Source of the DNA: Hermodice carunculata
Lineage: Eukaryota > Annelida > Polychaeta > Eunicida > Amphinomidae
Direction of reading: 5' to 3'
DNA length: 64,000 bases
Assembly (NCBI GenBank): GCA_964020975.1
Contig: OZ026630.1
Coordinates: 63,053,245-63,117,244 of the forward strand
The notes under the pieces were generated by a model. It did not search any database and had not been told where the DNA came from. It saw only the letters and a list, made by a program, of their open reading frames with translations. How positions within the stretch are numbered: position 1 is the first letter of the stretch; each line of letters starts with the position of its first letter. This document shows, piece by piece, positions 35,604 to 47,998 of the stretch. Position numbers and translations under genes: made by a program.

Positions 35604-36228
35604 CAATGTTATTAAACTAAATAAAACTACAAAAGTAAAAAAGTGCAAAAAAGAAAAAAAAACCCAGCCATTTGGTTTTCCCATTACTATAAATTCAAAG
35701 CATCCTGATGATGACTAACAATGCATGTCTTCACACACCCTCTTCCAAGGGGTCTCCTTCTTCGTGCAAGTTGCTCAGCAATACACTTTAACTCATTCCA
35801 TACTATGGTCACAGGCCTTGGTCAGTGGCTCTGACACTGCCTGGCAAGTCATGCTGCAGCTGCCCTTGTGGCAGCTGCAGCATGACTTGCCAGGCAGTGC
35901 CAAAACCACTGACTTAAAACTACAAGTATGTTGGTACTTGAATGAAAGCTCTTTTCATGAAGAATTTAAATATGCAATTGTTATCTTAAATCTAGATAAA
36001 TATACGTAAATATCAGGGACTGGTATAGAATGAGTTAACAATGTTATTAAGCTAAATAAAATCACAAAAGTAAAAAAACAGCCAAAAAACCCACAGCAAT
36101 TTGGTTTTCCCATTACCTAAATTTTAAAGCATCCTTATGATGACTAATTGACAATGCATGTCTGCACACACCCTCTTCCAATGAAGGGGTTTCCTTCTTC
36201 ATGCAAGTTGCTCAGCAACGCACTTTAA
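35604..36228 (+). repeat. ~190-bp tandem duplication with a MITE at its junction
   Basis: The first unit (35604-35790) and second unit (36038-36228) share ACAATGTTATTAA at the start, GGTTTTCCCATTAC in the middle, and GCAAGTTGCTCAGCAA and CACTTTAA at the end. They have diverged by several percent and small indels. The MITE at 35788-36038 lies exactly between them, at a TTAA. Confidence 0.8.
35788..36038. mobile_element. TTAA-flanked MITE with long internal palindrome (copy 2)
   Basis: Starts TTAACTCATTCCATACTATG and ends GGTATAGAATGAGTTAA. It is the reverse-orientation counterpart of the element at 3095-3350, with the same palindromic core (GTCAGTGG...CCACTGAC) at about 35820-35913. The two copies are very similar along their length, so the family was active fairly recently. 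Confidence 0.85.
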
Positions 36229-36239
36229 TTTAGTCAAAT

Positions 36240-37240
36240 ATTCTGAGAAATACACACCATACAAGTTTTCTAGTGGCTCACAAATACCCAAAATGTGTAA
36301 CTGAGGGCACCAAAATCTCATCATGCTTCTCAAACCTTGCATTCTGCTCCACTTGAACAGTCAATGAGATGGCCACCTGGTGGCAAAGGCTTTAATCAAG
36401 GTTTTAACCTAACATGTTTTGCCAGTCAAGCAACTGAGCGAAGCCATCAAACGCCAAATGTTCACAAAAAAAAAAAAGAACAGAAAAGAAGAAAGAAAAG
36501 TAAAAAACCCTATACTATTGACCTTGAACACCTCCTACCACCACCACCACCACCAAAAAAGCTATTATATTCTGTGATATGAATACAACTCTTGTATCTA
36601 TGTATAAATATGATACTGATGTTGAATAAATGCCATATAAAGATATTTCACTGTAAAAAAGTTACACTTTGTTTATATTTTGCTTTCAATTCAGTTAAAA
36701 AATAAAACAAAAACAAAAAACCAGCTAGTTGCCCTGCACAGATACATTATTTGCCATCTGCAAGTTTGCATTTGAAAATTTCTCAAGTTTGCTTGCATTG
36801 ATATACACCCTATTCAAAAGTCCCTGCCACATTTGCAACAGAAAAACGAATGGGCTTTCTCTACCCCATCTAACCGAAACTTAAACAGCTAGACTAGTTC
36901 TTTATGGTACATTGATGCTTTATGGTTTCCTAAACATGTTTCAATACATTTATTCCATGTTTGGGGGTGAATAATTCTTTTCTAGAGTGAAATTCAAAAG
37001 CAGTAACTCCCTGTACTGTAGATCGCATGACCTGAACATTGTTACAACTAAATTGTGATGTGCCTGCATTGATGACTTAGTGCATTACCACTGTAGACAA
37101 AATCTAATGTGCATGAGGAATGTTTGATTATGTGTCACATGTAATGTGGAATAACTACGAGAAATGTAAACAAATGAGACAAACCAAGCCAACATTGAAA
37201 GTAGGCCTAGGGCATATTTTTTGTGATGAGTATTCAATTA
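36240..37240. other. No gene recognised
   Basis: A-rich runs and a short (CCA)n stretch at 36536-36555. No domain. Confidence 0.4.
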
Positions 37241-37243
37241 AGA

Positions 37244-37395
37244 AATGAGGGTCAATTTTGTGTGTGTTAAGGCATAATGATGCGCATGATTGAAGCTGAC
37301 ATCGTGGGCGTGGCGCACGCCCGTGCGCCTCGCCCGATGCCAGCTTCAATCACCCGCGTCATTATGCCATAACACACACAAAAGCGACCCTCATT
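37244..37395. mobile_element. Fold-back MITE, ~152 bp
   Basis: The left arm begins AATGAGGGTC and runs through TGTGTGTTAAGGCATAATGA. The right arm mirrors it through TCATTATGCCATAACACACA to CCCTCATT. The centre is CpG-rich (around 37305-37335). No coding capacity. A nearby pair of TGTGTTATGGTC and ATAACACAC strings (37569-37621) looks like a related fragment. Confidence 0.75.
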
Positions 37396-37789
37396 GCTTA
37401 TATTTACATTTCCCTCTTAATTTTTCTGGCCAATTACACGAAATTTAGAAATGTAATACATAGAATTAAAATAAACGACCAGAAACTGATTTGCCCTGCT
37501 TGTTCAAGTGTTAAGTTCTGGAAACCCAGGTGGGCGTGGCTTATTTGAATGTGGGCGGGACACATATGTGTTATGGTCCCATAACACACAAGGCTCATGT
37601 GTTATGGTCTCATAACACACCAGGCTCTCTCCAATACCTGCAATGTTAAAACTTTGATTGAATGTAAATATTTAAACATGACATAAAATTTTACCTGGCT
37701 GGTCAGTGAGTTACAATTTTTCTCTCACTTGTGATCATTGCTGTTGGTGGGGAAAATCACTCGTCACTGAATCACTATATATAATGATT

Positions 37790-39014
37790 GGGTAATGGTG
37801 ATTCCAAAATGGAGTCACCAAGTAGAGTTTTAGGTACAATGTATTCCGGCGATATTTTCATCAGGAAGCTCAGTTGTGTTATCCATTAATGCCCAAGTTA
37901 TGTCCTGTCATTACCAAGTCACTTATTCAACATATTCAACTTTACACAAATGTAAAGTTTGGTGAATGAGAAAAATATGCCAAGGTAATCCATATGACAT
38001 AATATATCACCACTAGACATGATCTGAAAATCCCACATATTTGTGATGTAAAACTTATTTTTTAAGTATGGAACTTTATACCTTTCAGCACATTTTAGCA
38101 CATGAAATTCCATCAAAATGTAAGCATGGTGTCACAAGTATCACAAGCATTCAAGATTTCGACTTCCTCCACAATCCCACTAAAGTTCATGATGATCAAC
38201 CAAAAGATCACAGCTGCTGGAGTGGTTACAAGATTTTTTCATTTTGTATTACATATTACATAAAAGGTGGTGTAAAGGAACATAATTTGACCCCCTGAAT
38301 TTGTGTTCCTCCAGGAGAACAAATAGTCATTCCCACCCATGAATATTTGTCCCCCCCCCCCCACCCCACCCAAATATGGGGAACTAATGTACTGCAATCA
38401 AGTCCGGGGAACTTAATGTACTACAATCAATTTGTTTCCACCCACAAATTGATAAATTGATGATTAATTTTGCGTGTGAACATTAACTTACTTGTATTTG
38501 CTACATTTTTCCCCATCTTATTATGTTTATTTTTTATTTTTTCAAAGATTACAAAAGTTGGTTCAACTTAGATTAGGTTAGTTTTGGCTTTGTTCACATT
38601 CGTTCTCATCTTTCATTAACCTTATATAGTTCAGCAGAGCATAGACTGACCATGGAAATGTGTAACAAATATTTCCAAGTGTGAATACCATAAGCATAGA
38701 ATGAACATAACTGATAATACAAAGCGTATGGTAGAGGAAGAAATATTCATAAAGGGGAGGCAGAAATATTCATCAACGGAAACAAATATTCCAAAATATT
38801 TGTTCCAAGGGGGAAGAAACAAATATTCTTTGACAGTAGTACCAATAGCAAACCTGACCTAGATGCTTACATACTTAATAAGCCCTGATAGCTACATGGG
38901 CCTAACTTGGAAACTGTCGACAGCATCACATTCACAAGCAAAAAGTTCACAGACGGACAAACAGACATAAGGATTATACATTCTGTCACCTATATATGGT
39001 CAGCAGAGCTAAAA
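37790..39014 (+). mobile_element. Family X repeat, copy 3 (5' truncated, interrupted)
   Basis: Starts inside the X body, near GTCACCAAGTAGAGTTTTAG, matching about 15540 of copy 2. It runs to 38271 (CAAGATTTCGACTTCCTCC, CACAATCCCAC), then resumes at about 38846 and ends with GTTCACAGACGGACAAACAG and GTCAGCAGAGCTAAAA (38999-39014), the X 3' end. The interval 38272-38845 is not part of the family. Confidence 0.75.
38272..38845. other. ~570-bp block inserted in the X copy
   Basis: The block interrupts the X sequence between GGTGGTG and AGTACCAATAGCAAACC. Its left part has AGAACAAATAGTCATTCCC and GAATATTTGTCCCCC with C- and A-rich runs. Its right part has repeated GAAATATTCAT and GGAACAAATATT strings, roughly inverted relative to the left. 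It may be a decayed TIR element. No coding capacity. Confidence 0.4.
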
Positions 39015-39131
39015 TGACACTCATAACACAACAATTTTTTGTTCCAGGATGGGGGGGGGGGGGTGTAAGGTTTTTTGTGTGACAAATCATTTCTGGAAAG
39101 GTTTGCAAATACATGTACTTTTATGTTGTTA

Positions 39132-39371
39132 TTAACTCTTTCAGTGCCCATCACATCTTAAGTCAATCTACCAAAGTCAAACTAGTCTGAATTATCATAA
39201 CGATCTCAGATTTATATTCCTCAAAAAAATGGCCTTTCATTCAATTACCAGCATGTCCTTAGTTCCAGAGAAAATATCCCAAGTCAACAGCTTTTCTTGG
39301 CACGCATTGGGCACAATGCACCCCAAGAAAAGCTGTTGACTCAGTCCAAAATTTGGCCCTTAAAGAGTTAA
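39132..39371. mobile_element. TTAA-flanked MITE with GTCAACAGC palindrome
   Basis: Starts TTAACTCTTTCAGTGCCC and ends GGCCCTTAAAGAGTTAA. A palindrome with arms GTCAACAGCTTTTCTTGG and CCAAGAAAAGCTGTTGAC lies at 39283-39340. Its first half parallels the MITEs at 3095 and 35788 (an ATTCAAGTACCAGCATG-like string at the same place), but the palindromic core is different. It is the uninterrupted relative of 3741-4175. Confidence 0.8.
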
Positions 39372-39905
39372 GCTGTTTCCAAGAGTCCCCTGTAGCACTG
39401 TACAGGTCATTCTTGTGTATATTTTTCTTCCAGTTATCAGTTGCTGTAATACATCAAAATGTGTTGAAAAGGAAGCCACAAGCCTTCCTATATTCTTCTA
39501 TAAAACTGTGGAATCGGTTGCCCTCAGAAATTAAATCCAAGGTCTCGATCCTTACCTTTAAACCTGCAGTAAAGAAACATCTAACTAATATCATGCTATC
39601 CAGAGAATACAATAAGTTTTGATTAATTTACATCTAAATATATTAAAATAAGCATATCTGTGATATTCATAATTTGTTGGTTCATCCAAACTCACTATTC
39701 TGAGCCACCCAGTCTTGGGACTGCCAGGGACCACAATGGAAATAAGTCTTAACGACTTTATTGTGTATATATCCCAGGTAGTCATCATTTCATGAAAGTT
39801 TGGATGATTCACCTGTTTTTTGTTTTACTCTAAGTTCCTTTTATAAGATATTTTACTCTGTGTATTTATATTTTATGATGATTGCCTGAATAAAACAAAT
39901 CAAAT
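39365..39905 (+). pseudogene. LINE ORF2 C-terminal end and 3' tail (CR1-like)
   Basis: The frame ends with AFLYSSIKLWNRLPSEIKSK followed by VSILTFKPAVKKHL, the final helix motif of CR1/L2-type LINE proteins. A ~280-bp 3' non-coding tail follows, ending GCCTGAATAAAACAAATCAAATCAAA, an A-rich terminus usual for LINE 3' ends. Nothing of the RT core is present, so this is a strongly 5'-truncated insertion. It abuts the MITE at 39132-39371. Confidence 0.75.
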
Positions 39906-39909
39906 CAAA

Positions 39910-40730
39910 AAGCCTTTATGTCACAGTTATGGATGCTAATGTAGGAAGCCAGGCATTTTTACTTGGCATACATCAGGGAAACTGTGACAACCATGCAAGT
40001 AATGCATTTTCAGCTACTTGTATTTCACAAAAATTACTGATGCATGCCCTGAAAAAGATTTCTTTCAATGATCAACATAGTGCAGTCTGACCAGCTTTCC
40101 CCCCAGTTAAACAACTTTATGCAAGGGTTATTAATTCTTCATGAGTTTTGTCAACATGATCTCACAGAGGGCACCACTGCTTGACTGCGTCCTTGACATG
40201 GTAATCTGTGAAGCAATGTGACATGGCAAAATGCAAACAGAGTAATATAATAAACTTGTGACACCAGCAACTATGTTTGGGCTGTCCGATTGATGGTCAC
40301 ATATACATACATGTATTGTGAGGGTGTTGAACCATATGCATGAGCTACTTTTTTTTTACTACTATTGCACTGAGTTTGGACCATGGAATAGGGTAATGAC
40401 TACTGGGAAGTGGTTCTGGACAAAGAGACACAAATACAATTGTCATCAGTTACTGAGTCCAGGTACTATGTTATTTGAAATAAAATAACTCATCACAATG
40501 CTGCTAAAAAGAGTAGTTCATGAAACTGATTCAACACCATAGCTTAATTGTGGGTTAGGTGTCACAGGTTTATTGTGATAGTCTCTTTCAACACATTCAA
40601 AAGTTGTAGGAGTTGAACATCTCATTTCCAACATACCATCTGTACATAGATTAAACAAAGATGATGTAAATTGTGTGTTAAACAGGGGTCCAGATTCACA
40701 TACATGGTGATGCAGGGTCACTATATCCTT
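39910..40730. other. No gene recognised
   Basis: AT-rich spacer with a T-run near 40350. No frame with a recognisable domain. Confidence 0.4.
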
Positions 40731-40737
40731 TCAGCGC

Positions 40738-41905
40738 CGGGTATGATTTACCGTAAAATGTCTGTAACATACCAAAAATGGGGTCTGAGGGCCAGTATCT
40801 AATAGCCACCCATGTCTATCATGTGCAAAATGGTACCAAAAAAGACAGGGGGTCTGAGAGCCACCTAATTGGAAAATCATTTGTAGCAGCCAGTCCTTGG
40901 AATTTGCACAAATTCATAATTTTGCGTTTGGATATTTCACTTATAATGCAAGAATACAAACAAATTTACAGAATTTGTTTATCACTAAGCTGTACAATAT
41001 ATTAACAAATAGTTTTTGATCCTGTTTACTGCTCATTAATGTTAATTAATATGTAAATTATCTGGTCTCATGCTATTTGACAAAAAGGTAAATTTTATGC
41101 CATATGAACTGCTTTAGAATTAAAAAATGACAACTTTTTTCATCTATGCAGTTATAATGCATGTTCAATGCATCGTTCTGCATACTTAACTTCACACTTT
41201 CTCAAATAATGAAAAATTTCCATAGAAATTTTCTTGTAATTTTTTTGCTATGGTACTTTCAGTTATGTCCCCGCCCCTTGAAATTTCATGAACAGGTAAC
41301 ATTCAAAGTGCAATTTGCAAAGTGAAAAAATAATTATGCCTCCCTTGCTGTGGCCCAGAACTTTCTTAATTTACACCAGTTTTGCATATAGATACATAAA
41401 TGTGAAACAGAGATCCTAGTGCACAGGGAAGCGACAATGTACTTATCCGTACATGTTTCATGCATAGCACAACCACAGCACACAGTAATCTGACAAATCA
41501 CTTAGCAATTCATGAAGCTATGGATTTTCGATGCGACTTTTAGGACCAGCAAAATTTTTGTAGGTTTTTTTCCATTGCATATGTCAGTACAGTGGTTAAA
41601 TCATACTCGCTGTCAGACCCCTAATTTTTTTTTTTTTGGTACGTTTTTGTCCTTGCAAAATGTGTGATTTCATACCCATTCACAGAACGGCTCCAAACAG
41701 CATCAAAATTAATTTCATGACATTCAAATATGATTCCTGATAATGCTAACATCTTTGAGATATCAAAAATATATAGTTTTGTTGGCAACATAAGAAAAAT
41801 AGGCAAGTTGCATCAGGTCAAAGTCGCGAGTCTGTGTTACGCGCTCGTAACGGTGTCGCTACCTTAAGGATGGGACTAGCTAAATCATACGGTCTTTCAG
41901 ACCCT
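40738..41905. repeat. Possible ~1.2-kb element with diverged inverted ends
   Basis: GTATGATTTACC at 40741 and GGGTCTGAGGGCC / GGGGTCTGAGAGCC on the left face inverted counterparts on the right: AAATCATACTCGCTGTCAGACCCC (about 41596) and AAATCATACGGTCTTTCAGACCC (about 41883). The interior has no transposase-like frame. The repeated GGTC(T)GA motif on both sides suggests a decayed non-autonomous element. Confidence 0.45.
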
Positions 41906-41909
41906 GGTT

Positions 41910-43260
<1,351 letters not shown>

Positions 43261-43269
43261 GCAGGCTAA

Positions 43270-44800
43270 CTAGCTACCTACCTCTAGCTATCTACCTAAG
43301 CAACCAAATAAATAAATAACTAAATAATCACACAAACAAAAATAAAATTCAGGGCCTAACATGAAAAATTAGTGTGTGGACAACTTAGATCAGGTCAAGT
43401 AAATAAAATGTGAGAACTTGTCTTTGGGCCATCAAATCTTGTTTTAAAGATTAAGTTAAAGGACATACATATACAGCAAATTTCAATATTAACAAGTGTG
43501 CTTTGAAGTGACTGGTACTTGCAAGTAACACTTAACACTCTTCAGTCATACACATATGTTTAATATTAGTGCTGTAAACTATACACTTTTGGGAACCTTA
43601 TATTTATATACTTCATATTTATTTTATGACAATGTAGTAAATTGTAAGCTTCACAAAAGGGAAAGATCTGGTGACCATAATATGTGTGTGAAATCATGAA
43701 GACATTTGTTTATGTTGGAGAGAACTGTTTAAAGGCAGAAGAGTGCTATACCCTGAGTAGATTAAAAGCCTACTTGGGTACAATGGGGGTGGGGTGGGGG
43801 TGGAGGTGTCAAGAATAAGCTTTTATTTATTCCATGACATGTGCATTATTATGCTGAGAAGAATTAGGGTGCCCATTATACCCATATACAAAAGAAAGCA
43901 ATTAAGAAGGGGGGTAAGGGGGGGGGGGTTGGGTACGCTGGTACAGGTGATTATTTTTGTAGAGTACGCAGTACAGAAAATAGAAATCTTTCAAAATTAT
44001 GGATAGTACGAAGTACGTAAAACAAGAGGGCTTCCAGTACGGTAAATAAAAGGCACTAGTACGCCAGTACGGAAAACCCCTTACCGACCCTCAGTTAACA
44101 GCCACTCTCCTCTGGTACTCTGGTCACTAATAAAATGCCTTTCCATATAACTGTTTATCAGTGATAAAGGGGGCTGCATGTGTGCATAAACATGCAGCTC
44201 TGCTGGTTGTTCCCAGTTTTAAATGACCATTTGCAGCATGTCGGATTGTTACAAACATTGTAAACTTGTTACCCTAGAGCAATGCAGTGTTCTAAATGTA
44301 CAGTCTGGGCATTTGCTTTCAGAAAATTATAGCACTTTAAAAGAGGATTCAGAGTGTTTTTGGATAATGAAGGGGGTAAAGGGTATTTCGGGACTGGCAC
44401 ATTGGGCTGGACATTTTATTTTCCGTAGCAGCGTACTGAAAACTCTTATTTTCTGTACTTTGCATTGGCTATTATTTCACGTCATTCTTACTTTCTGCAC
44501 ACTGTACTGGGCAAATTTATATCCTGTATCAGCCTCATAATGGGGTTCCCCTTGACCACCCGCTATGATCAGCAAGTCAGTGATAACTTGCTACACACAT
44601 GCTTGCATGTGGGGTAAGTGACAAGCTTTACAGAAAAATTTATTTCCTGTAAACATTTTCCACAGAAATCATTAATTTGGGCCAATTTTATTGTTTATCT
44701 ATGGACCCAGTACATTTTTTTGTAAAGTATCCTGACCCTTGCAGGACCACTGGGGCATGACTTCTTTAATTTCGTGATTATCTGTCCATGGAATTGTTCC
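43270..44800. other. No gene recognised; GTAC-rich patch
   Basis: Between about 43930 and 44080 the strings TACGCTGGTACAG, GTACGCAGTACAG, GTACGAAGTACG, AGTACGGTAAA and AGTACGGAAAA recur. A looser counterpart lies near 44430-44520. This may be a decayed repeat. A G-run is at 43918-43928. No coding domain. Confidence 0.4.
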
Positions 44801-44806
44801 AGAATA

Positions 44807-44986
44807 CAGTAGTCCCTCCTTTGAGAGACCGCCCCTAGTGCCATCCAAAAGGCGGTCACATAAAGCAGGTGGTCCCTCAAAGGAGGTATAAATAACATGA
44901 AAAGTATTATGGAAAGACCTGACAACTATGGTCTCTCAAAGGAGGTGGTCTCCCAAAGGAGTGGTCTTTCAAAGGAGGGACCACTG
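44807..44986. mobile_element. pogo/Tigger-like MITE
   Basis: Starts CAGTAGTCCCTCCTTTGAG and ends TTCAAAGGAGGGACCACTG, an inverted repeat of about 20 bases with one extra base. It is flanked by TA on both sides (44805-44806 and 44987-44988), the Tc1/mariner-type target duplication. The interior repeats CTCAAAGGAGG strings. No transposase. Confidence 0.85.
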
Positions 44987-45696
44987 TACTGTAGTCTATA
45001 GGATTAGCAGGTTGTTGAATACAAAACTGTAACACTTAAGATAAGATGTTGGAATTCGATTATATAGAGAATAGTACTGAAGGAGGTGTGCACGGGTTTT
45101 ATGGGGTGATAGAGCAGGGTTTTTGTTTGGGGCGGCAGTGGGGAAATGAACCCCGATTGGTAATTGGAGCTTTGGGCAGTCTCTGTGTCATTGATGCTGC
45201 TCCGGTCATGATCTTGCAGCCCCTTGGGCCTTATGATGCCCAAGTGGAGTGCCCTATTTAAGACTTTTGGTTTTATGGTCCATACCATGGACCTATTGAT
45301 ATTATCTCATAGTAGGTCCATGTCCACACAGAGGCACTTGTTTTAAGTTCTGTAATAGCGAAGAAGTTACTACATAGTCCATGTTGGGGAATTAGGTCTG
45401 ACGACGCAGTGACTCCTTCTCCCTTACAGACCTTTAAATGGGTTAATACAAGTGCCTGTGACCGCAGTGTGAGTCCATGTGGACCATGCAGTGGCCTGTG
45501 CCCGTGGCTGTGGCTGTGTCTGAGTGAGCTGCAGGATTTCAAGTTGTCGATCACTTTCGGTCATGTAATACCAGTTAAATAGCACATAATATAACTAGTT
45601 CACAACTTTTCAATGTGCTTTGGGTTCCATTAAAAAAAATCCACACAATTACAAAACCTACCGCTTCTAAGTTTTTAAGGTGACAACAAATAGATA

Positions 45697-45905
45697 CTCG
45701 GCGAATCGTACCGTGATTGACACAGTGGCTGGGGTAGCCCTTTCCGGTCAGGGAATTCCCACACGTGACGTCACTAAATTGTGGCTGGCGACACGTGATT
45801 CAGTTTTGGCGGCAACGAAAGCTGCATGAAATGGTTTAAAACACATGCAGCCAGAAAGCTGCTTCGGCCGTTCTCCTGTTTTGATGGACACGATCTACTG
45901 CCAGG
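45697..45905. promoter_or_regulatory. CpG-rich promoter-like patch with E-boxes and CRE
   Basis: A local cluster of about 14 CpG in ~210 bases stands out from a CpG-poor background. It contains CACGTG (45762-45767) overlapping a full TGACGTCA (45766-45773) and another CACGTG at 45792-45797. These are consensus sites for bHLH-zip (USF/Myc-type) and CREB/ATF-type factors. No TATA box or coding exon was identified next to it, so direction and target gene are unknown. The same CpG richness could come from a young repeat. Confidence 0.35.
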
Positions 45906-46505
45906 ACTTTTAATTTAGAGAAATATAAAGACACACATGTATAAATAATCTTAAATGCCGCAACACTTTCATTTTCATCATTTTTATAAATGTTTGGTTG
46001 CATTCACAGCAGCCTCAGGGTCAGGAAAGGTTTTCGTTTGCATGACACATTGGTCTTTGACTTGGACAGTTATGTAACACCAATGATATATTGATATGCA
46101 CCAGAACCGTTCATCTTGTGACAAGTTTGTTAAATAAAGGATGTCATTGAGTTTGACCTAGGCTTTCAATTCTAAGTAAAACAACCAACTTTATTTGTAT
46201 GTACACAAAGGTGAAACAGGCCTGCATGTTCAAGGCAGCCATTCTTTACTTCAACCTTTGGACACTTCCATCTCGTGCTCTCCTCTGTGAAGGTTCATGA
46301 ATACATATGGAATCCTTTTCGTGGACTGGGGTGAGTCAGAATTTGAAATCCGCTTTTTTTCACACACATTGACCCCACTACAGCTCTTCAAGATACTTTC
46401 ACTAAGTCATTTTACAAATCATTTTGCTGTTGGAGTTTTAGTTTACATATTTATTTATACTGGATTAGCCTAGTACAAAAAATACTAATAACATTGAGTT
46501 CTTCA

Positions 46506-46564
<59 letters not shown>
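46506..46564. repeat. (AC)n microsatellite
   Basis: An uninterrupted dinucleotide run of about 29 units. Confidence 0.97.
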
Positions 46565-46567
<3 letters not shown>

Positions 46568-46702
46568 TATATACAAGACATTACAAAAGAGTTATACCTA
46601 AATGGGTGTGAGAGGTGGCCTCAGGAATAGCTGACGGACCAAGATGAACAGGGGGATGGTAAGGTACAAAAATTTTGGCAGTGATGACAACAGTTAAAGA
46701 TT

Positions 46703-46955
46703 TCAGGGCATTGAAGATGACACACCACAACTTTCCCCGATTTTAGATATGTTATAGGTTTCTATTTGAGTGGTGAGCAGATTCCGTTGAACGATTTCTG
46801 GCAAAGATGTGTCATCTGTGAAGAGCCTCACATCACAGGAGTGATCGTCAACAAGATCATTTATGTACATCAAAAAGAGAAGTGGACCCAGTATGGATCC
46901 CTGGGGTACGCCAGCTTCAATAGGCAATGCAATAATGATGGTTTTTTCACTTGAT
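46703..46955 (-). pseudogene. LINE reverse transcriptase core fragment
   Basis: The minus strand encodes AGVPQGSILGPLLFLMYINDL (RT motif region B) followed by DVRLFTDDTSL, in which FTDD replaces the usual YADD or FADD of LINE RTs. Only this ~75-codon core remains. The motif set fits jockey/CR1-type LINEs. The next LINE piece (46960-47350) is on the opposite strand and does not continue it. Confidence 0.85.
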
Positions 46956-46959
46956 GTAT

Positions 46960-47350
46960 TTATGTCAAAGTTTGAACTCCATAAGACTGAAGTCGTTCAT
47001 GCAATTAGAACAGTTACTGAAGAATATGGATTTTAGTTATGTGTGGCAAACTTCCATTGCGTCATATCTGTACCGAAAGTTAAAATTCCTTCTTGGTGGC
47101 GAAGGTTTTAGTTTTGGCGATGAAGTAAGATATCTATTTGGTGACACATGTAAAAGGTTTTTAGTTGAAGCATAGCATTTTAGGAGGAATCTCCGATTCC
47201 TGACTATTTTTAATACGTAACCAACATTTTAATTCTTCTGAAGACTGTGTATATATTCATATATGGATGCACCGTGGGTTTTGCCCCTGACCATTGGTGC
47301 CCCCGATGTAAAGGGGTAGTTTCTTCAATAAATCATCATCATCATCATCA
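46960..47350 (+). pseudogene. LINE 3' end with (ATC)n tail
   Basis: The plus-strand frame at 46951-47175 carries LEQLLKNMDFSYVWQTS, a pattern found near the C-terminus of several CR1-related LINE proteins. A short 3' region follows and ends at CAATAAATCATCATCATC, a (ATC)n tail. The combination fits a truncated LINE whose 3' end is a simple repeat. The clade is inferred. Confidence 0.55.
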
Positions 47351-47903
47351 TTTTCCACCTGGTGGCTTACTTTTAGGATCACTGTGACCCAATGATTATA
47401 GAGTTTGGCGCTTGTCTAAAATTTTTTGTTTTTCTTCAAAAACTGAAAAAATTGAACCCGAGTTGAAAAAACAGACCATATGTGGAAAACTGAATGAGGG
47501 GCGCACATTTCAAAACTAAAAACTTTTAATCTCAGTTGAAAGTAACAGTCACATGGCCATTCAGAATATAGGGGCTACAACGTGAAGATCTTGTGACCGC
47601 TCTGCACCCCCTACCCCTCCCAATTTTTTGATTAAGCGCATAAAACCTTTAGGACTTATACTGAAAGCACAGCCTCGAGTTCTTTAATTTGCTTAAAAAA
47701 TTCGATCCGTTGCAAATAATTAATTTATGGCATGATATATAATGAAGCCCTGGAAGTTTCGATGATCTGAATAGCATTTTTGGTCCAATTTTTCAACCAT
47801 TATTGTCTGTAATATTCGACAGTTTTTGGTTGCGGTCACATTGTACTAGACTGGCATGACCTAGATGTGAAGGAGAAGGTGACCACTATGAAATATGTGA
47901 TAG

Positions 47904-47998
47904 TTATAACATGTCACATGACCATTGTGCCACATAATCAACGAGGTTGAAGACCCAGTTGATTTTTATGGCATAATGGTCATTGTGACATGTTATAA
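47904..47998. mobile_element. Small fold-back element, ~95 bp
   Basis: Starts TTATAACATGTCACA and ends TGTGACATGTTATAA. The arms extend inward for about 40 bases (GACCATTGTGCCA against TGGCATAATGGTC, then AATCAAC against GTTGATT). The loop is about 15 bases. No target duplication identified. Confidence 0.75.
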
